Of a stretch of DNA of 64,000 bases, positions 51,508 to 60,738 are shown in pieces. The DNA is taken from NCBI GenBank assembly GCA_003576705.1, contig QOZS01000008.1, positions 1 to 64,000 of the forward strand, given 5' to 3'. Both the position numbers and the translations under genes were made by a program. The stretch is from Desertibaculum subflavum. GTDB taxonomy: Bacteria; Pseudomonadota; Alphaproteobacteria; Ferrovibrionales; Ferrovibrionaceae. The notes beneath the pieces were generated by a model. The model searched no databases, had not been told where the DNA came from, and was given only the letters and a program-made list of their open reading frames with translations. Position 1 is the stretch's first letter, and each line of letters begins with the position of its first letter.

Positions 51508-52988
51508 CAGAGCAGCTTTCCTTGTTCCGGCTTCGGCGGCGCACGTCCGGTCCGCCGGGTGGCCGTCTCCTCGACCTGCACGCCGACGCCGCCATCGGCG
51601 AATTCCACCACGAAATGGCCCGCCGTGCGAGCGCTGCCGGCGCTGGCCAGCGCCGCGCCCTCGGCGGTACGGGCAAGCGCAAAGCCGCGCGCGAGCACGG
51701 AGCGGTAGGAGAGGCTCTCCAGCAGCTTGGCGCAGGCGACGAGCTGCTGGTTGCGCTCCGTCACGACGCGGCGCGCAGCAATCCGCAGCGCATCGAAGCA
51801 GCGGCCGAGATCGCGCCGGCCGCGGACGATTTCGAGACGCATGGGCTCTGCCCTGAGGCGCTGCCCCAGCCCGGCGAGGCGCTCGCTCTTCTGGCGGGTC
51901 AGCGCCGCCAGGGCGCGCTCGATGCGGCCGGGCGCCGCGGTCTCGGCCAGATGCAGGCGGCGTTCCTTGAGCAGCACGAGCAGCGCCCGGCGCAGGTGCT
52001 CGGCCGCGTCGTCGATGCGCTGCGCCGCCGCCTGGATCAGCCGGCGCGGATCGCCGAGGCCGCGGCCGAGTGCCGCCACGCGCTCGCGCCGGATGTCCAG
52101 AACGCGCTGCGTGCATTCGACCAGCCGGCGATGCAGGTCCATCACTTCGACGACGAGCTCGGCCCGCACCGGCACCGCCATCTCGGCCGCGGCGGTCGGT
52201 GTCGGCGCCCGCCGGTCGGAAGCGAAGTCGATCAGGGTCGTGTCGGTCTCGTGCCCGACGGCGGAGATCAGCGGGATCGCCGAGGCGGCGGCGGCCCGCA
52301 CCACCGATTCCTCGTTGAAAGCCCAGAGATCCTCGATCGAGCCGCCGCCGCGCGCCACGATCAGCAGATCCGGGCGGGGGATCGGGCCGCCTTCCGGCAG
52401 GGCGTTGAAGCCGCGGATCGCCGCCGCCACCTGTTCGGCCGCGCCTTCGCCCTGAACCAGAACCGGCCAGAGCAGCACCCGGCGCGGGAAGCGGTCGCGC
52501 AGCCGGTGCAGGATGTCGCGGATCACCGCGCCGGTCGGCGAGGTGACGATGCCGATCACGTTCGGGATGTGGGGCAGGGGCCGCTTGCGCTCGGCATCGA
52601 ACAGGCCTTCGGCGGCCAGCTTCTTCTTGCGCTGCTCGAGCAGCGCCATCAGCGCGCCGACACCCGCCGGCTCCATCCGCTCCACCACCATCTGGTAGCG
52701 GGAGCGGGCAGGATAGGTGGTGATGCGGCCGGTGCAGACGACCTCCAGCCCATCTTCCGGCTTGAACGATAGCTTCTGCGCCGAGCCGCGCCACAGCACC
52801 GCGTCGAGATTCGCGTCCGCGTCCTTCAGGGTCAGGTACATGTGGCCGGAGGCGGCGCGCTTGAAGCCGGAGATCTCGCCGCGCACACGCACCAGGCCGA
52901 ACGTGTCCTCCACCGTGCGGCGGAGGCGCTGCGACAGCTCGGAAACGGTCAGTTCCGGCAAGTTGCCGGGGGCAGGGGCGTTGCTCAT
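51507..52988 (-). CDS. xseA: Exodeoxyribonuclease VII large subunit
   Basis: A 493-residue XseA. The N-terminal OB fold begins ELTVSELSQRLRRTVEDTFG, followed by VRGEISGFKRAASGHMYLTL. The catalytic region has GIVTSPTGAVIRDILHRLRDR, IVARGGGSIEDLWAFNEE and SAVGHETDTTLIDFASDRRAPTP. A coiled-coil region and the C-terminal RGFALARTAEG follow. With XseB it degrades single-stranded DNA in repair. XseB is not in the window. Confidence 0.94.
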   Translation of the reverse strand: MSNAPAPGNLPELTVSELSQRLRRTVEDTFGLVRVRGEISGFKRAASGHMYLTLKDADANLDAVLWRGSAQKLSFKPEDGLEVVCTGRITTYPARSRYQMVVERMEPAGVGALMALLEQRKKKLAAEGLFDAERKRPLPHIPNVIGIVTSPTGAVIRDILHRLRDRFPRRVLLWPVLVQGEGAAEQVAAAIRGFNALPEGGPIPRPDLLIVARGGGSIEDLWAFNEESVVRAAAASAIPLISAVGHETDTTLIDFASDRRAPTPTAAAEMAVPVRAELVVEVMDLHRRLVECTQRVLDIRRERVAALGRGLGDPRRLIQAAAQRIDDAAEHLRRALLVLLKERRLHLAETAAPGRIERALAALTRQKSERLAGLGQRLRAEPMRLEIVRGRRDLGRCFDALRIAARRVVTERNQQLVACAKLLESLSYRSVLARGFALARTAEGAALASAGSARTAGHFVVEFADGGVGVQVEETATRRTGRAPPKPEQGKLL

Positions 52989-53071
52989 CGGGCGGCGTTG
53001 CGTGGCGAGCGGTGCATGTTACAAGGGGCCGGCGATTCGAGAAATCCGAAGGTTGGCATGAAGGTTCTGCC

Positions 53072-54352
53072 GTGAAGGTACTGGTCGTCGGCTCGGGCGG
53101 TCGGGAGCACGCGCTCTGCTGGGCGATTTCGGCTTCGCCGTTGCTCGAACAACTCTACTGCGCCCCGGGCAATGGCGGTATCGCCGAGGTTGCGACCTGC
53201 ATCGACATCAAGGGCGAGGACCTGGACAGTATCGTCGGCTTTGCGCGCGAGAAGGCGATCGACCTCGTCGTCGTCGGTCCCGAGGTGCCGCTGGTGGCCG
53301 GCCTGGCCGACAAGGTCGCAGCGGCCGGCATCAAGGTGTTCGGGCCGAGCCGGCAGGCCGCGATGATCGAGGGCTCCAAGGCCTTCATGAAGGACCTCTG
53401 CACCCGCCATGGCGTGCCGACGGCAGCCTATGGCGAGTTTACTGAGATCGGCGCGGCCGAAGCCTTCATCCGTTCGCGCGGCGCGCCGATTGTGGTGAAG
53501 GCCGATGGCCTCGCCGCCGGCAAGGGCGTTGTCGTGGCGGCGACGGTGGAGGAGGCGGTCGCCGCGGCGCGCGAGATGCTGGCCGGCCAGTTCGGCGCGT
53601 CCAGCGCGAAGCTGGTCATCGAGGAGTTCCTGCCCGGCGAGGAGCTCAGCTTCCACGTCCTGGTCGACGGCCGGAATTGTCTGCCGCTCGCCACAGCGCA
53701 GGACCACAAGCGCGTGCATGACGGTGACCGCGGCCCGAATACCGGCGGCATGGGCACCTATTCGCCCTCGCCCGCGGTCGACGCGGCGCTGGAGCGCGAG
53801 ATCATGGAGCGGTTGATCCGTCCGGTGGTCGCCGGCATGGCGGCGGAGGGTCGCCCGTTCCAGGGGGTGCTCTATGCTGGCATCATGCTGACGCCCGACG
53901 GGCCGAAGATCTACGAGTTCAACTGCCGGTTCGGCGATCCGGAATGCCAGGTGCTGATGGCCCGCCTGCAGAGCGACCTGCTGCCGGCCCTGATCGCCAC
54001 CGCCGACGGCGTGCTCGACCATTTCGACCTGCGCTGGCGCAACGATGCGGCGGTCTGCGTGGTGATGGCGGCGGACGGCTATCCGGGCGAGCCGCTCAGG
54101 GGCACCGAGATCCGCGGCCTCGACCGCGCCGGGGCGCAGCCCGGCGTCACCGTGTTCCATGCCGGTACGAAGAAGGACGGCAACCGCATGCTCGCCAATG
54201 GCGGGCGCGTGCTCGGGGTCACCGCCACGGGGACGACAGTCGCTGCCGCCCAGGCCCGCGCCTACCAGGCGGTCGACCTGATCGATTGGCCGCAGGGCTT
54301 CTGCCGCCGCGATATCGGCTGGCGCGCGATCGAACGGGAGAAGCGGAAGTAG
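53072..54352 (+). CDS. purD: Phosphoribosylamine-glycine ligase (PurD)
   Basis: A 426-residue ATP-grasp enzyme making GAR from phosphoribosylamine and glycine. GTG 53072 gives VKVLVVGSGGREHALCW. The ATP loop reads VVKADGLAAGKGVVVA, and the metal site lies in YEFNCRFGDPECQVLM; NTGGMGTYSP is also typical. Divergent from xseA and convergent with purS, from which paired dispersed repeats separate it. Confidence 0.95.
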   Translation: MKVLVVGSGGREHALCWAISASPLLEQLYCAPGNGGIAEVATCIDIKGEDLDSIVGFAREKAIDLVVVGPEVPLVAGLADKVAAAGIKVFGPSRQAAMIEGSKAFMKDLCTRHGVPTAAYGEFTEIGAAEAFIRSRGAPIVVKADGLAAGKGVVVAATVEEAVAAAREMLAGQFGASSAKLVIEEFLPGEELSFHVLVDGRNCLPLATAQDHKRVHDGDRGPNTGGMGTYSPSPAVDAALEREIMERLIRPVVAGMAAEGRPFQGVLYAGIMLTPDGPKIYEFNCRFGDPECQVLMARLQSDLLPALIATADGVLDHFDLRWRNDAAVCVVMAADGYPGEPLRGTEIRGLDRAGAQPGVTVFHAGTKKDGNRMLANGGRVLGVTATGTTVAAAQARAYQAVDLIDWPQGFCRRDIGWRAIEREKRK

Positions 54353-54368
54353 GGTGGTGCTGTAAGCA

Positions 54369-54413
54369 CCTCACCCTTCGAGACGCGCTCTTCGAGCGCC
54401 CCTCAGGATGAGG
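54369..54413 (+). repeat. Dispersed repeat, copy A (inverted relative to copy B)
   Basis: A 45-base element whose ends read CCTCACCCTTCGAGA and CCCCTCAGGATGAGG, enclosing a small hairpin-forming centre. This CCTCATCCTGAGG / CTCGAAGGGTGAGG-type element is frequent between genes in alphaproteobacterial genomes. Together with copy B it forms a symmetrical pair between the convergent purD and purS genes. Confidence 0.8.
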
Positions 54414-54438
54414 TGCTCGACTGAAATGTTGCAGTAGC

Positions 54439-54482
54439 CCTCATCCTGAGGGCCGGCGCAGCCGGCATCTCGAAGGGTGAGG
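54439..54482 (-). repeat. Dispersed repeat, copy B
   Basis: A 44-base element starting CCTCATCCTGAGGGCCGG and ending CTCGAAGGGTGAGG. Its ends match copy A in inverted orientation, while the central GGCGCAGCCGGC hairpin differs. The doublet resembles REP/BIME pairs that can end or protect convergent transcripts. Confidence 0.8.
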
Positions 54483-54504
54483 GCGGTCCCACCGCCGCTC
54501 GACG

Positions 54505-54747
54505 CTACTCCACCAGCTCGATGCGGTAGGTTTCCATCACCGGGTTGGCGAGCAGTTTCCGGCACATCTCCTCGATGGCGGCGCGCGCCTTGGCCGGGTC
54601 CTTCTCGTCGATCTCGAGCTCGATCAGCTTGCCCTGGCGCACGTCGCGCACCGCCGGGAAGCCCAAGGTGTGCAGCGCGTGATTGATCGCCTTGCCCTGG
54701 GGATCGAGCACCCCTGACTTCAGGGCAACGTGCACTTTCGCCTTCAT
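54505..54747 (-). CDS. purS: FGAM synthase subunit PurS
   Basis: An 80-residue PurS: MKAKVHVALKSGVLDPQGKA, LHTLGFPAVRDVRQGKLIEL, and a C-terminal helix and strand (NPVMETYRIELVE). PurS joins PurQ and small-type PurL in FGAM synthase. It follows purC by 13 bases, but purQ and purL do not follow as they usually do: the repeat pair and convergent purD come next. Confidence 0.95.
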   Translation of the reverse strand: MKAKVHVALKSGVLDPQGKAINHALHTLGFPAVRDVRQGKLIELEIDEKDPAKARAAIEEMCRKLLANPVMETYRIELVE

Positions 54748-54760
54748 CGCATCACCCCAG

Positions 54761-55525
54761 TCACTGCATCACCGCAGGGCCTTTGAGGTCACGAGGCCCG
54801 CCCTCGGGCAGGATGCCGAGGCGGCGGGCCACTTCCTGATAGGCCTCGGCGACATTGCCGAGATCGCGGCGGAAGCGATCCTTGTCCATCTTCTCGTTGG
54901 TCTGCAGGTCCCACAGCCGGCAATTGTCCGGGCTGATCTCGTCGGCGAGCAGGATGCGCATCTCCTCGTTCTGCCAGTGGCGGCCGAATTCGAGCTTGAA
55001 GTCGACCAGCCGGATGCCGATGCCGAGGAACAGGCCGGACAGGAAATCGTTCACCCTGAGGCCGAGCGCCATCATCTCGTCGATCTCTTGCGGCGTCGCC
55101 CAGCCGAAACAGGTGATGTGCTCCTCCGACACCATCGGGTCGTTCAGCTCGTCCGACTTGTAATAGAACTCGACGATCGAGCGGGGCAGGTTGGTGCCCT
55201 CCTTCAGGCCGAGGCGCTGGGCGAGCGAACCGGCGGCGACGTTGCGCACCACCACCTCGATCGGGATGATCTCCAGCTCCTTGATCAGCTGCTCGCGCAT
55301 GTTGAGCCGGCGGACGAAATGCGTCGGCACGCCCATCTCGTTCAGCCGCATCATCAGATATTCCGAGATGCGGTTGTTCAGCACGCCCTTGCCGACGATG
55401 GTGCCCTTCTTCTTGTTGTTGAACGCGGTGGCATCGTCCTTGAAGTACTGGACGAGCGTGCCGGGCTCCGGCCCTTCGAACAGGATCTTGGCCTTGCCCT
55501 CGTAGATCTGGCGGCGGCGGCTCAT
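54761..55525 (-). CDS. purC: SAICAR synthetase (PurC)
   Basis: A 254-residue PurC, joining CAIR and aspartate using ATP. It starts [20 protein letters not shown] and has [34 protein letters not shown], and [14 protein letters not shown] followed by [14 protein letters not shown]. The open frame upstream of ATG 55525 is not conserved. It is co-transcribed with purS. Confidence 0.95.
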   Translation of the reverse strand: MSRRRQIYEGKAKILFEGPEPGTLVQYFKDDATAFNNKKKGTIVGKGVLNNRISEYLMMRLNEMGVPTHFVRRLNMREQLIKELEIIPIEVVVRNVAAGSLAQRLGLKEGTNLPRSIVEFYYKSDELNDPMVSEEHITCFGWATPQEIDEMMALGLRVNDFLSGLFLGIGIRLVDFKLEFGRHWQNEEMRILLADEISPDNCRLWDLQTNEKMDKDRFRRDLGNVAEAYQEVARRLGILPEGGPRDLKGPAVMQ

Positions 55526-55789
55526 GGCCTTCCTCTCGAACCTCTGCGGGCGCCGCGTCGATTCGTTCGATTCGGTGCCCTGAATGCGTTCGGACGCCGT
55601 CGGGCAGGCCCGAGGCGTCCGGTCGGGCGGACCATACCCGAACTGCCAAGGGCGGTACAATGGAATGCAGGCCGCTGTGGCGGTTTTGCGCAGCGATCCG
55701 GCCTGACAAATCGTCCCGGACACCCTACATAGAACCCGGGAACCGGGCGGCCGGCACCGGCCGTGGCATGGGAGCAGGAGCCTAAGCGT

Positions 55790-56110
55790 ATGACGTCATT
55801 CAAGGATCGCGAGGTTGCGGAAGAGGCGAAATACGCCCTCGACGAAGAGACCAAGTTCAAGATGGAAGCCCGGCGCAACAAGCTGCTCGGCCTGTGGGCG
55901 GCGGAGAGAATGGGCATGACCGGCGATGCGGCCGAGGCCTACGCGAAGGCCGTGGTCGCCAGCGATTTCGAGAAGGCCGGCGAAGAGGACGTGTACGAGA
56001 AGGTCGCGGCCGATCTCAAGGCGCGCCACGTCACCGTCACCGAGAAGGAACTCAGGGCCAAGATGGCGGCGCTGCGCGAGGACGCCCGCAAGCAGATCGT
56101 CGGGCAGTGA
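55790..56110 (+). CDS. F1-ATPase inhibitor subunit zeta (DUF1476)
   Basis: A 106-residue helical protein: [40 protein letters not shown], a small central loop and a C-terminal helix. It matches the alphaproteobacterial DUF1476 family, whose Paracoccus member binds and blocks F1-ATPase to prevent wasteful ATP hydrolysis. ATG 55790 is chosen over an in-frame ATG at 55763 because the family starts MTxFxDRE. Divergent from purC. Confidence 0.9.
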   Translation: MTSFKDREVAEEAKYALDEETKFKMEARRNKLLGLWAAERMGMTGDAAEAYAKAVVASDFEKAGEEDVYEKVAADLKARHVTVTEKELRAKMAALREDARKQIVGQ

Positions 56111-56126
56111 GGCGCGGGGCGCCGCC

Positions 56127-57425
56127 TCAGGCGGCGCCAAACACCCGACGGAAGATCGTGTCCACATGCTTGAGGTGATAGCCGAGATCGAAGGAGGCTT
56201 CTAACTCCTTGATTGGCACCGATTTCGTGACCTCCGGATCGGCCTTCAGGAAGCCCAGAAAATCACCCTCGCCGCGCCAGACCTTCATCGCATGGGTCTG
56301 CACGATGCGATAGGCGTCCTCGCGGCTGATGCCGCCTTGCGTCAGCGCCAGCAGCACGCGCTGCGAATGCACTAGGCCGCCGAGGCGGTCGAGGTTGCGC
56401 CGCATGTTCTCCGGATAGACCACCAGCTTGTCGACCACGGAGGCGAGGCGCACCAGAGCGAAATCGAGATGGATGGTCGCGTCGGGGCCGATGCCGCGCT
56501 CGACCGAGGAATGCGAGATGTCGCGCTCGTGCCAGAGCGCCACGTTCTCCAGCGCCGGCGTCACTGCGGAGCGGATCAGCCGCGCGAGCCCGGTCAGGTT
56601 CTCGGTCAGCACCGGGTTGCGCTTGTGCGGCATCGCCGAGGAGCCCTTCTGACCGGGCGAGAAATATTCCTCTGCTTCCAGCACCTCGGTGCGCTGCAGA
56701 TGGCGGAATTCGGTGGCGAGCCGCTCGATCGAGGAGGCGATCACGCCCAAGGTGGCGAAGAACATCGCATGCCGGTCGCGCGGGATGATCTGGGTCGAGA
56801 CCGGTTCCGGCTTCAGACCGAGCTTCTTCGCGACGTGCTCCTCCACGCGCGGGTCGATATGCGCGAAGGTGCCGACCGCGCCGGAGATGGCGCAGGTCGC
56901 GATCTCCTCGCGCGCCGCCTGCAGTCGCCTCTTCCCGCGGTCGAACTCGGCATAGGCCTCTGCCATCTTCAGGCCGAAGGTGACCGGCTCGGCATGGATG
57001 CCGTGGCTGCGGCCGACGCAGACGGTCAGCTTGTGCTCGAAGGCGCGCTTCTTCAGCGCGGCGAGCACGAGGTCGATGTCCTTGAGCAGGATGTCGGCCG
57101 CCTGGCTCAGCTGCACCGCGAGGCAGGTATCGAGCACGTCGGAGGACGTCATGCCCTGGTGCACGAAGCGCGCCTCCGGCCCGACATGCTCGGCAAGGTT
57201 GGTCAGGAAGGCGAGAACGTCGTGCTTGATCTCGCTCTCGATCGCGTCGATGCGCTCGACCTCGAATTTGCCGCGTTCCCAGACCGCCTTCGCCGCTGCC
57301 TTCGGGATGACGCCGAGCTCGGCCTGGGCATCGCAGGCATGCGCCTCGATCTCCAGCCAGATGCGGAACCGGTTCTCCGGCTCCCAGATCCGGGCCATTT
57401 CGGGGCGGGTGTAGCGGGGGATCAT
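56127..57425 (-). CDS. purB: Adenylosuccinate lyase
   Basis: A 432-residue PurB acting twice in purine synthesis (SAICAR to AICAR and adenylosuccinate to AMP). It starts MIPRYTRPEMARIWEPENRF and has the fumarase-superfamily signature GSSAMPHKRNPVLTENL with the catalytic Ser loop. TSSDVLDTCLAVQL and VGRSHGIHAEPVTFG are also typical. It starts 16 bases after the FAD oxidase stop; the longer open frame upstream is a shadow of that gene. Confidence 0.95.
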   Translation of the reverse strand: MIPRYTRPEMARIWEPENRFRIWLEIEAHACDAQAELGVIPKAAAKAVWERGKFEVERIDAIESEIKHDVLAFLTNLAEHVGPEARFVHQGMTSSDVLDTCLAVQLSQAADILLKDIDLVLAALKKRAFEHKLTVCVGRSHGIHAEPVTFGLKMAEAYAEFDRGKRRLQAAREEIATCAISGAVGTFAHIDPRVEEHVAKKLGLKPEPVSTQIIPRDRHAMFFATLGVIASSIERLATEFRHLQRTEVLEAEEYFSPGQKGSSAMPHKRNPVLTENLTGLARLIRSAVTPALENVALWHERDISHSSVERGIGPDATIHLDFALVRLASVVDKLVVYPENMRRNLDRLGGLVHSQRVLLALTQGGISREDAYRIVQTHAMKVWRGEGDFLGFLKADPEVTKSVPIKELEASFDLGYHLKHVDTIFRRVFGAA

Positions 57426-57441
57426 TGGCTCAACAGGTCCT

Positions 57442-58740
57442 TCAGGCGGGGGCCCGCCACTCTTTCGCGTCGTTCCAGCGGTAAAGCAAGAGCATTCCGC
57501 GGGCGAGATGCCGCACCACGCCATGGCCGGCGATGGGCTCGAGCGGGGTCGCGGGCACCGGCAGGTCGGCAACCGGCCGGCCTTGCACCGCCTCGGCCAG
57601 CAGCCGGCCCATGATGGTGGCGAAGGCGACGCCGCGGCCGTTGCAGCCGAGCCAGCCGATGACGCCCGGCGCCAGCTCGTGCAGGTGCGGGATCTTGTCC
57701 TGCGTGGCGCCGACATAGCCGTTCCACACGTAGTCGAACTTCACCTCGCCGAGCTGCGGAAACAAACGTTGCAGCCGGACCGCGATGCGCCGCTTCACCC
57801 GTGCATCGTCGGCGATCTGCACCAGCAGCGCCCCGCCGGAAACCAGCCGTCCCTGCGCGTCCCAGCGAAAGAAGTAGAGATCGCCATGCGTGTCGGAGAC
57901 CGCCTGGTTGCCCGGCACGATCGACTTCCGCACGTTGTCGGAAATCGGCGTGGTCGCCATCTGGTAGGAGCGGATCGGCACCACGGTCTGCTTCAGGCCG
58001 GGCCATAGGTCGTCGGAATAGGTGCCGGTGGCGATCACGATCTTCGGCGCCGTCACGGCGCCGTGCGGCGTCTCGACGCGCCAGGCATCGCCGCGCCGCT
58101 CGAGCCGCGTGGCCGGCGATCGCGTATGCACGGCGGCGCCGGCTGTGATCGCCGCGCGGGCGAGGCCGCGCGCATAGCCGAGCGGGTTGATGTGCCCGCC
58201 GGTCCGGTTGGTCCAGCCGCCATGCCAGTAGTCAGAGCCGAGCATCCGGTCGAGCCGGGGCTTGTCCAATAGCTCGACCGGCGCGCCGAGCGCCGCCCAT
58301 TGCTCGACCCGGCGCTTCGCCAGGCCAAGCCGGCCGGGCGTATGCACCGGCTGGATCCAGCCGTTCTGCACAGCTTCGCAGTCGATGCCGTGCTTGCGGA
58401 TCAGATCGAAGACGAGGCTCGCAGAATCCCGCACCACGCCGGCGAAGGCCTCGCCCTTCGCCTTGCCGAAACGCTTCACCAGGTCGCCCGGATCGGCGCG
58501 CGAGAGCGTCGGGATCACCTGTCCGTTGTTGCGGCCCGAGGCGCCCCAGCCGATCTCGGTCGCTTCCAGCACGACGGCCTGGCTGCCGACCTCGGCGAGG
58601 TGCAGCGCCGTCGACAGGCCGGTATAGCCGCCGCCGATCACCACGCAATCGGCGTCGCGCTCGCCTTTCAGCGGTCCGGTCTCCGGCGGCGGTACAGCGG
58701 TGGCGGCCCAGAGCGAGGGCGCGTGGGCGGCCTCGCTCAC
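57442..58740 (-). CDS. FAD-dependent oxidoreductase, DAO/gamma-glutamylputrescine oxidase-like
   Basis: A 432-residue flavoprotein from GTG 58740, overlapping the VOC gene stop (GTGA). The FAD motif VVIGGGYTGLSTALHLAE is followed by WGASGRNNGQVIPTLSR, typical of the OrdL/PuuB group of DAO-fold oxidases. NGYVGATQDKIPHLHELAPG and the C-terminal GCNGRGVAFATIMG complete the pattern. It probably oxidises a secondary amine or amino-acid-like substrate. Confidence 0.87.
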   Translation of the reverse strand: MSEAAHAPSLWAATAVPPPETGPLKGERDADCVVIGGGYTGLSTALHLAEVGSQAVVLEATEIGWGASGRNNGQVIPTLSRADPGDLVKRFGKAKGEAFAGVVRDSASLVFDLIRKHGIDCEAVQNGWIQPVHTPGRLGLAKRRVEQWAALGAPVELLDKPRLDRMLGSDYWHGGWTNRTGGHINPLGYARGLARAAITAGAAVHTRSPATRLERRGDAWRVETPHGAVTAPKIVIATGTYSDDLWPGLKQTVVPIRSYQMATTPISDNVRKSIVPGNQAVSDTHGDLYFFRWDAQGRLVSGGALLVQIADDARVKRRIAVRLQRLFPQLGEVKFDYVWNGYVGATQDKIPHLHELAPGVIGWLGCNGRGVAFATIMGRLLAEAVQGRPVADLPVPATPLEPIAGHGVVRHLARGMLLLYRWNDAKEWRAPA

Positions 58741-59606
58741 CGCTTCGTCTCCACAAAGTCGAAGACAACCCCGGCGGCATGTTCGGCCCGCACCCGCACG
58801 CGGCCGTCGGCAGGACGGTCGTGCAGCATCCCGTTCTGCGCCAGCACCGCGGCGGTGCGGCCGGTGCCTTCGACCCAAAGCTCCACCGCTGCGACGTAGG
58901 TCTCGCCCTGCGGCGCCAGGGCGCCGTCGTAGATCACCCGCGCGCGATCCGGCGAGATGAAGCGCACCTGGCGGCCCTTGCCGGCATCGACGGTGATGTC
59001 GCCCCACTGGTCCATCTTCGGCTCCGCCCCGAAAATGCGCGCATAGGGCGCCGAAGTGGTGGCCGGGTTCGGCGTCGTCACCACCAATGCGGCGATGCCG
59101 GTCACCGTGTTCGGATGCCGCTGGTACTCCGGCAGCCAGACCAGCTCGCGGGTGAAGTGCTGGCAGACGAAGACGGCGAAGGCCGGCACGGCGTCCTCCG
59201 GCACGCGCACGACCTTGAACTTCGCGTCGCGGCTGCCTTGCGGCGTGTCGACCGGCCGGCCGAATTCGAGCGGCGCCGTGGCGGCATAGCCGCAGGCCTG
59301 GAAATGCTGCTGCGCCGCGCCGGCATCCTCACTCGCCAGCGCCACCGATTTCAGCCCCTCGCCCTGGCCGAGGCGCTGGCGCCAGGTGGCGTTGTTCTCG
59401 GTCGGCTGCAGCACGCCGAGCAGCTCCATATAGTCGGTCTGGAACATGATGCAGTAATTGCCGGTGCCCATATGCGGGCTGTGCGTGCCGCGCGGCGTCA
59501 GCGCGAAGCCGAGCTTGCGGTAGCGCTCGGCGGCCTGGTCGAGGTCGCGCACCAGGATGACGACATGGTCGATGCCGGTGATCGGCCCGATACTCTGCGA
59601 TGGCAT
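58737..59606 (-). CDS. VOC family protein (glyoxalase-like)
   Basis: A 289-residue protein with vicinal-oxygen-chelate repeats. It begins GITGIDHVVILVRDLDQAAE with the first metal His, then NYCIMFQTDYMELLGVL with a likely Glu ligand. The second half (ALVVTTPNPATTSAPYARIF) repeats the fold. The activity could be a dioxygenase, lyase or isomerase. ATG 59606 is chosen; the open frame upstream is a shadow of the divergent dehydrogenase gene. Confidence 0.82.
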   Translation of the reverse strand: MPSQSIGPITGIDHVVILVRDLDQAAERYRKLGFALTPRGTHSPHMGTGNYCIMFQTDYMELLGVLQPTENNATWRQRLGQGEGLKSVALASEDAGAAQQHFQACGYAATAPLEFGRPVDTPQGSRDAKFKVVRVPEDAVPAFAVFVCQHFTRELVWLPEYQRHPNTVTGIAALVVTTPNPATTSAPYARIFGAEPKMDQWGDITVDAGKGRQVRFISPDRARVIYDGALAPQGETYVAAVELWVEGTGRTAAVLAQNGMLHDRPADGRVRVRAEHAAGVVFDFVETKR

Positions 59607-59694
59607 GGCGTTTCTGCTCCCCGGCCCCGAACGAATGCCCGCATGATAGCATCGGCCTGCGGATGGCCTAGTCGCGAGGGGGAGGAAATCCCGT

Positions 59695-60720
59695 ATGGCG
59701 CTGCGCATTCTGTTTCCGGACGCCCGGTTCGAGAACGAGCCGGATATCGAGCGGGCGGTGGCCGGCGCCGATGCCGAGCTGATGATCCACGATGGCAAGT
59801 CGGCCGAGGAGATCCCGGATGCCGTCTGGGCCTCGGCGGATGCCATCATGTTCTACAACACGGTGCTGGCGACCGATGCCGTGGCGGCCAGGGCCGGCAG
59901 GTGCCGCATCGTGGTCCGCTGCGGCGTCGGCTACGACAAGATCGACGTTCAGGCCTTCGGCCGCCGCGGCATTCCCGTCTGCAATACGCCGGATTACGGC
60001 ACCACCGATGTCGCCGACATGGCGCTTGCCATGCTGCTCGCCTTCGCCCGCGGCGTGGTCGGCTACAACGAGGCGCTGCGCCAGGACCCGGTCGGCAACT
60101 GGCACTGGAACCGCGCCGTGCCGGGTGTCCGGCGTCTGCGCGGCGCGACGCTCGGCGTGGTCGGCCTGGGCCGGATCGGCACCGCGGCGGCCCTGCGCGG
60201 GCGGGCCTTCGGCATGGATGTCGCGTTCTACGACCCGCACCTGCCGAACGGCACCGAGCTCGCCCTCGGCTTCCGCCGCTACCGCTCGCTGGACGAACTG
60301 CTGGCGACGTCAGACGCGGTGACGGTGCATTGCCCGCTGACCGAGGAGACGAGGGGCCTGATCGGCGAGGCGGCGATCGCGGCGATGCAGCCGGGCGCGC
60401 TGCTGATCAACACGGCGCGCGGGCCGATCTGCGATCTTCGCGCGATCGAGAAGGCACTGCGCCAGGGCAAGCTTGCCGGCGTCGGCCTGGATGTCCTTCC
60501 TGTCGAGCCGCCTCAGGCGGATGACCCGCTGATCGCCGCGTGGCGCCGCGACGAGCCGTGGATCCGCGGCCGGCTGATCCTGGCACCGCATGCCGCCTTC
60601 TACAGCGCCGATGCCTTCGCCGACATGCGACGCCTCTCCATGGAGACGGCGATGCGCTATCTGCGCGACGGGGTGCTGCAGAATTGCGTCAACCTGCCGT
60701 GGCTCAAGCGGAACGGCTGA
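59695..60720 (+). CDS. D-2-hydroxyacid dehydrogenase, CtBP-like
   Basis: A 341-residue D-isomer 2-hydroxyacid dehydrogenase of the C-terminal-binding-protein-like group. The Rossmann region is LGVVGLGRIGTAAALRG; the catalytic Arg lies in LLINTARGPI, Glu in LPVEPPQ and His in ILAPHAAFYS. A segment RDEPWIRGRL between Glu and His is typical of this subgroup. It is followed 18 bases later by the hydrolase-cyclase fusion gene. Confidence 0.86.
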   Translation: MALRILFPDARFENEPDIERAVAGADAELMIHDGKSAEEIPDAVWASADAIMFYNTVLATDAVAARAGRCRIVVRCGVGYDKIDVQAFGRRGIPVCNTPDYGTTDVADMALAMLLAFARGVVGYNEALRQDPVGNWHWNRAVPGVRRLRGATLGVVGLGRIGTAAALRGRAFGMDVAFYDPHLPNGTELALGFRRYRSLDELLATSDAVTVHCPLTEETRGLIGEAAIAAMQPGALLINTARGPICDLRAIEKALRQGKLAGVGLDVLPVEPPQADDPLIAAWRRDEPWIRGRLILAPHAAFYSADAFADMRRLSMETAMRYLRDGVLQNCVNLPWLKRNG

Positions 60721-60738
60721 GCCGGACGGAGAGGGGAT

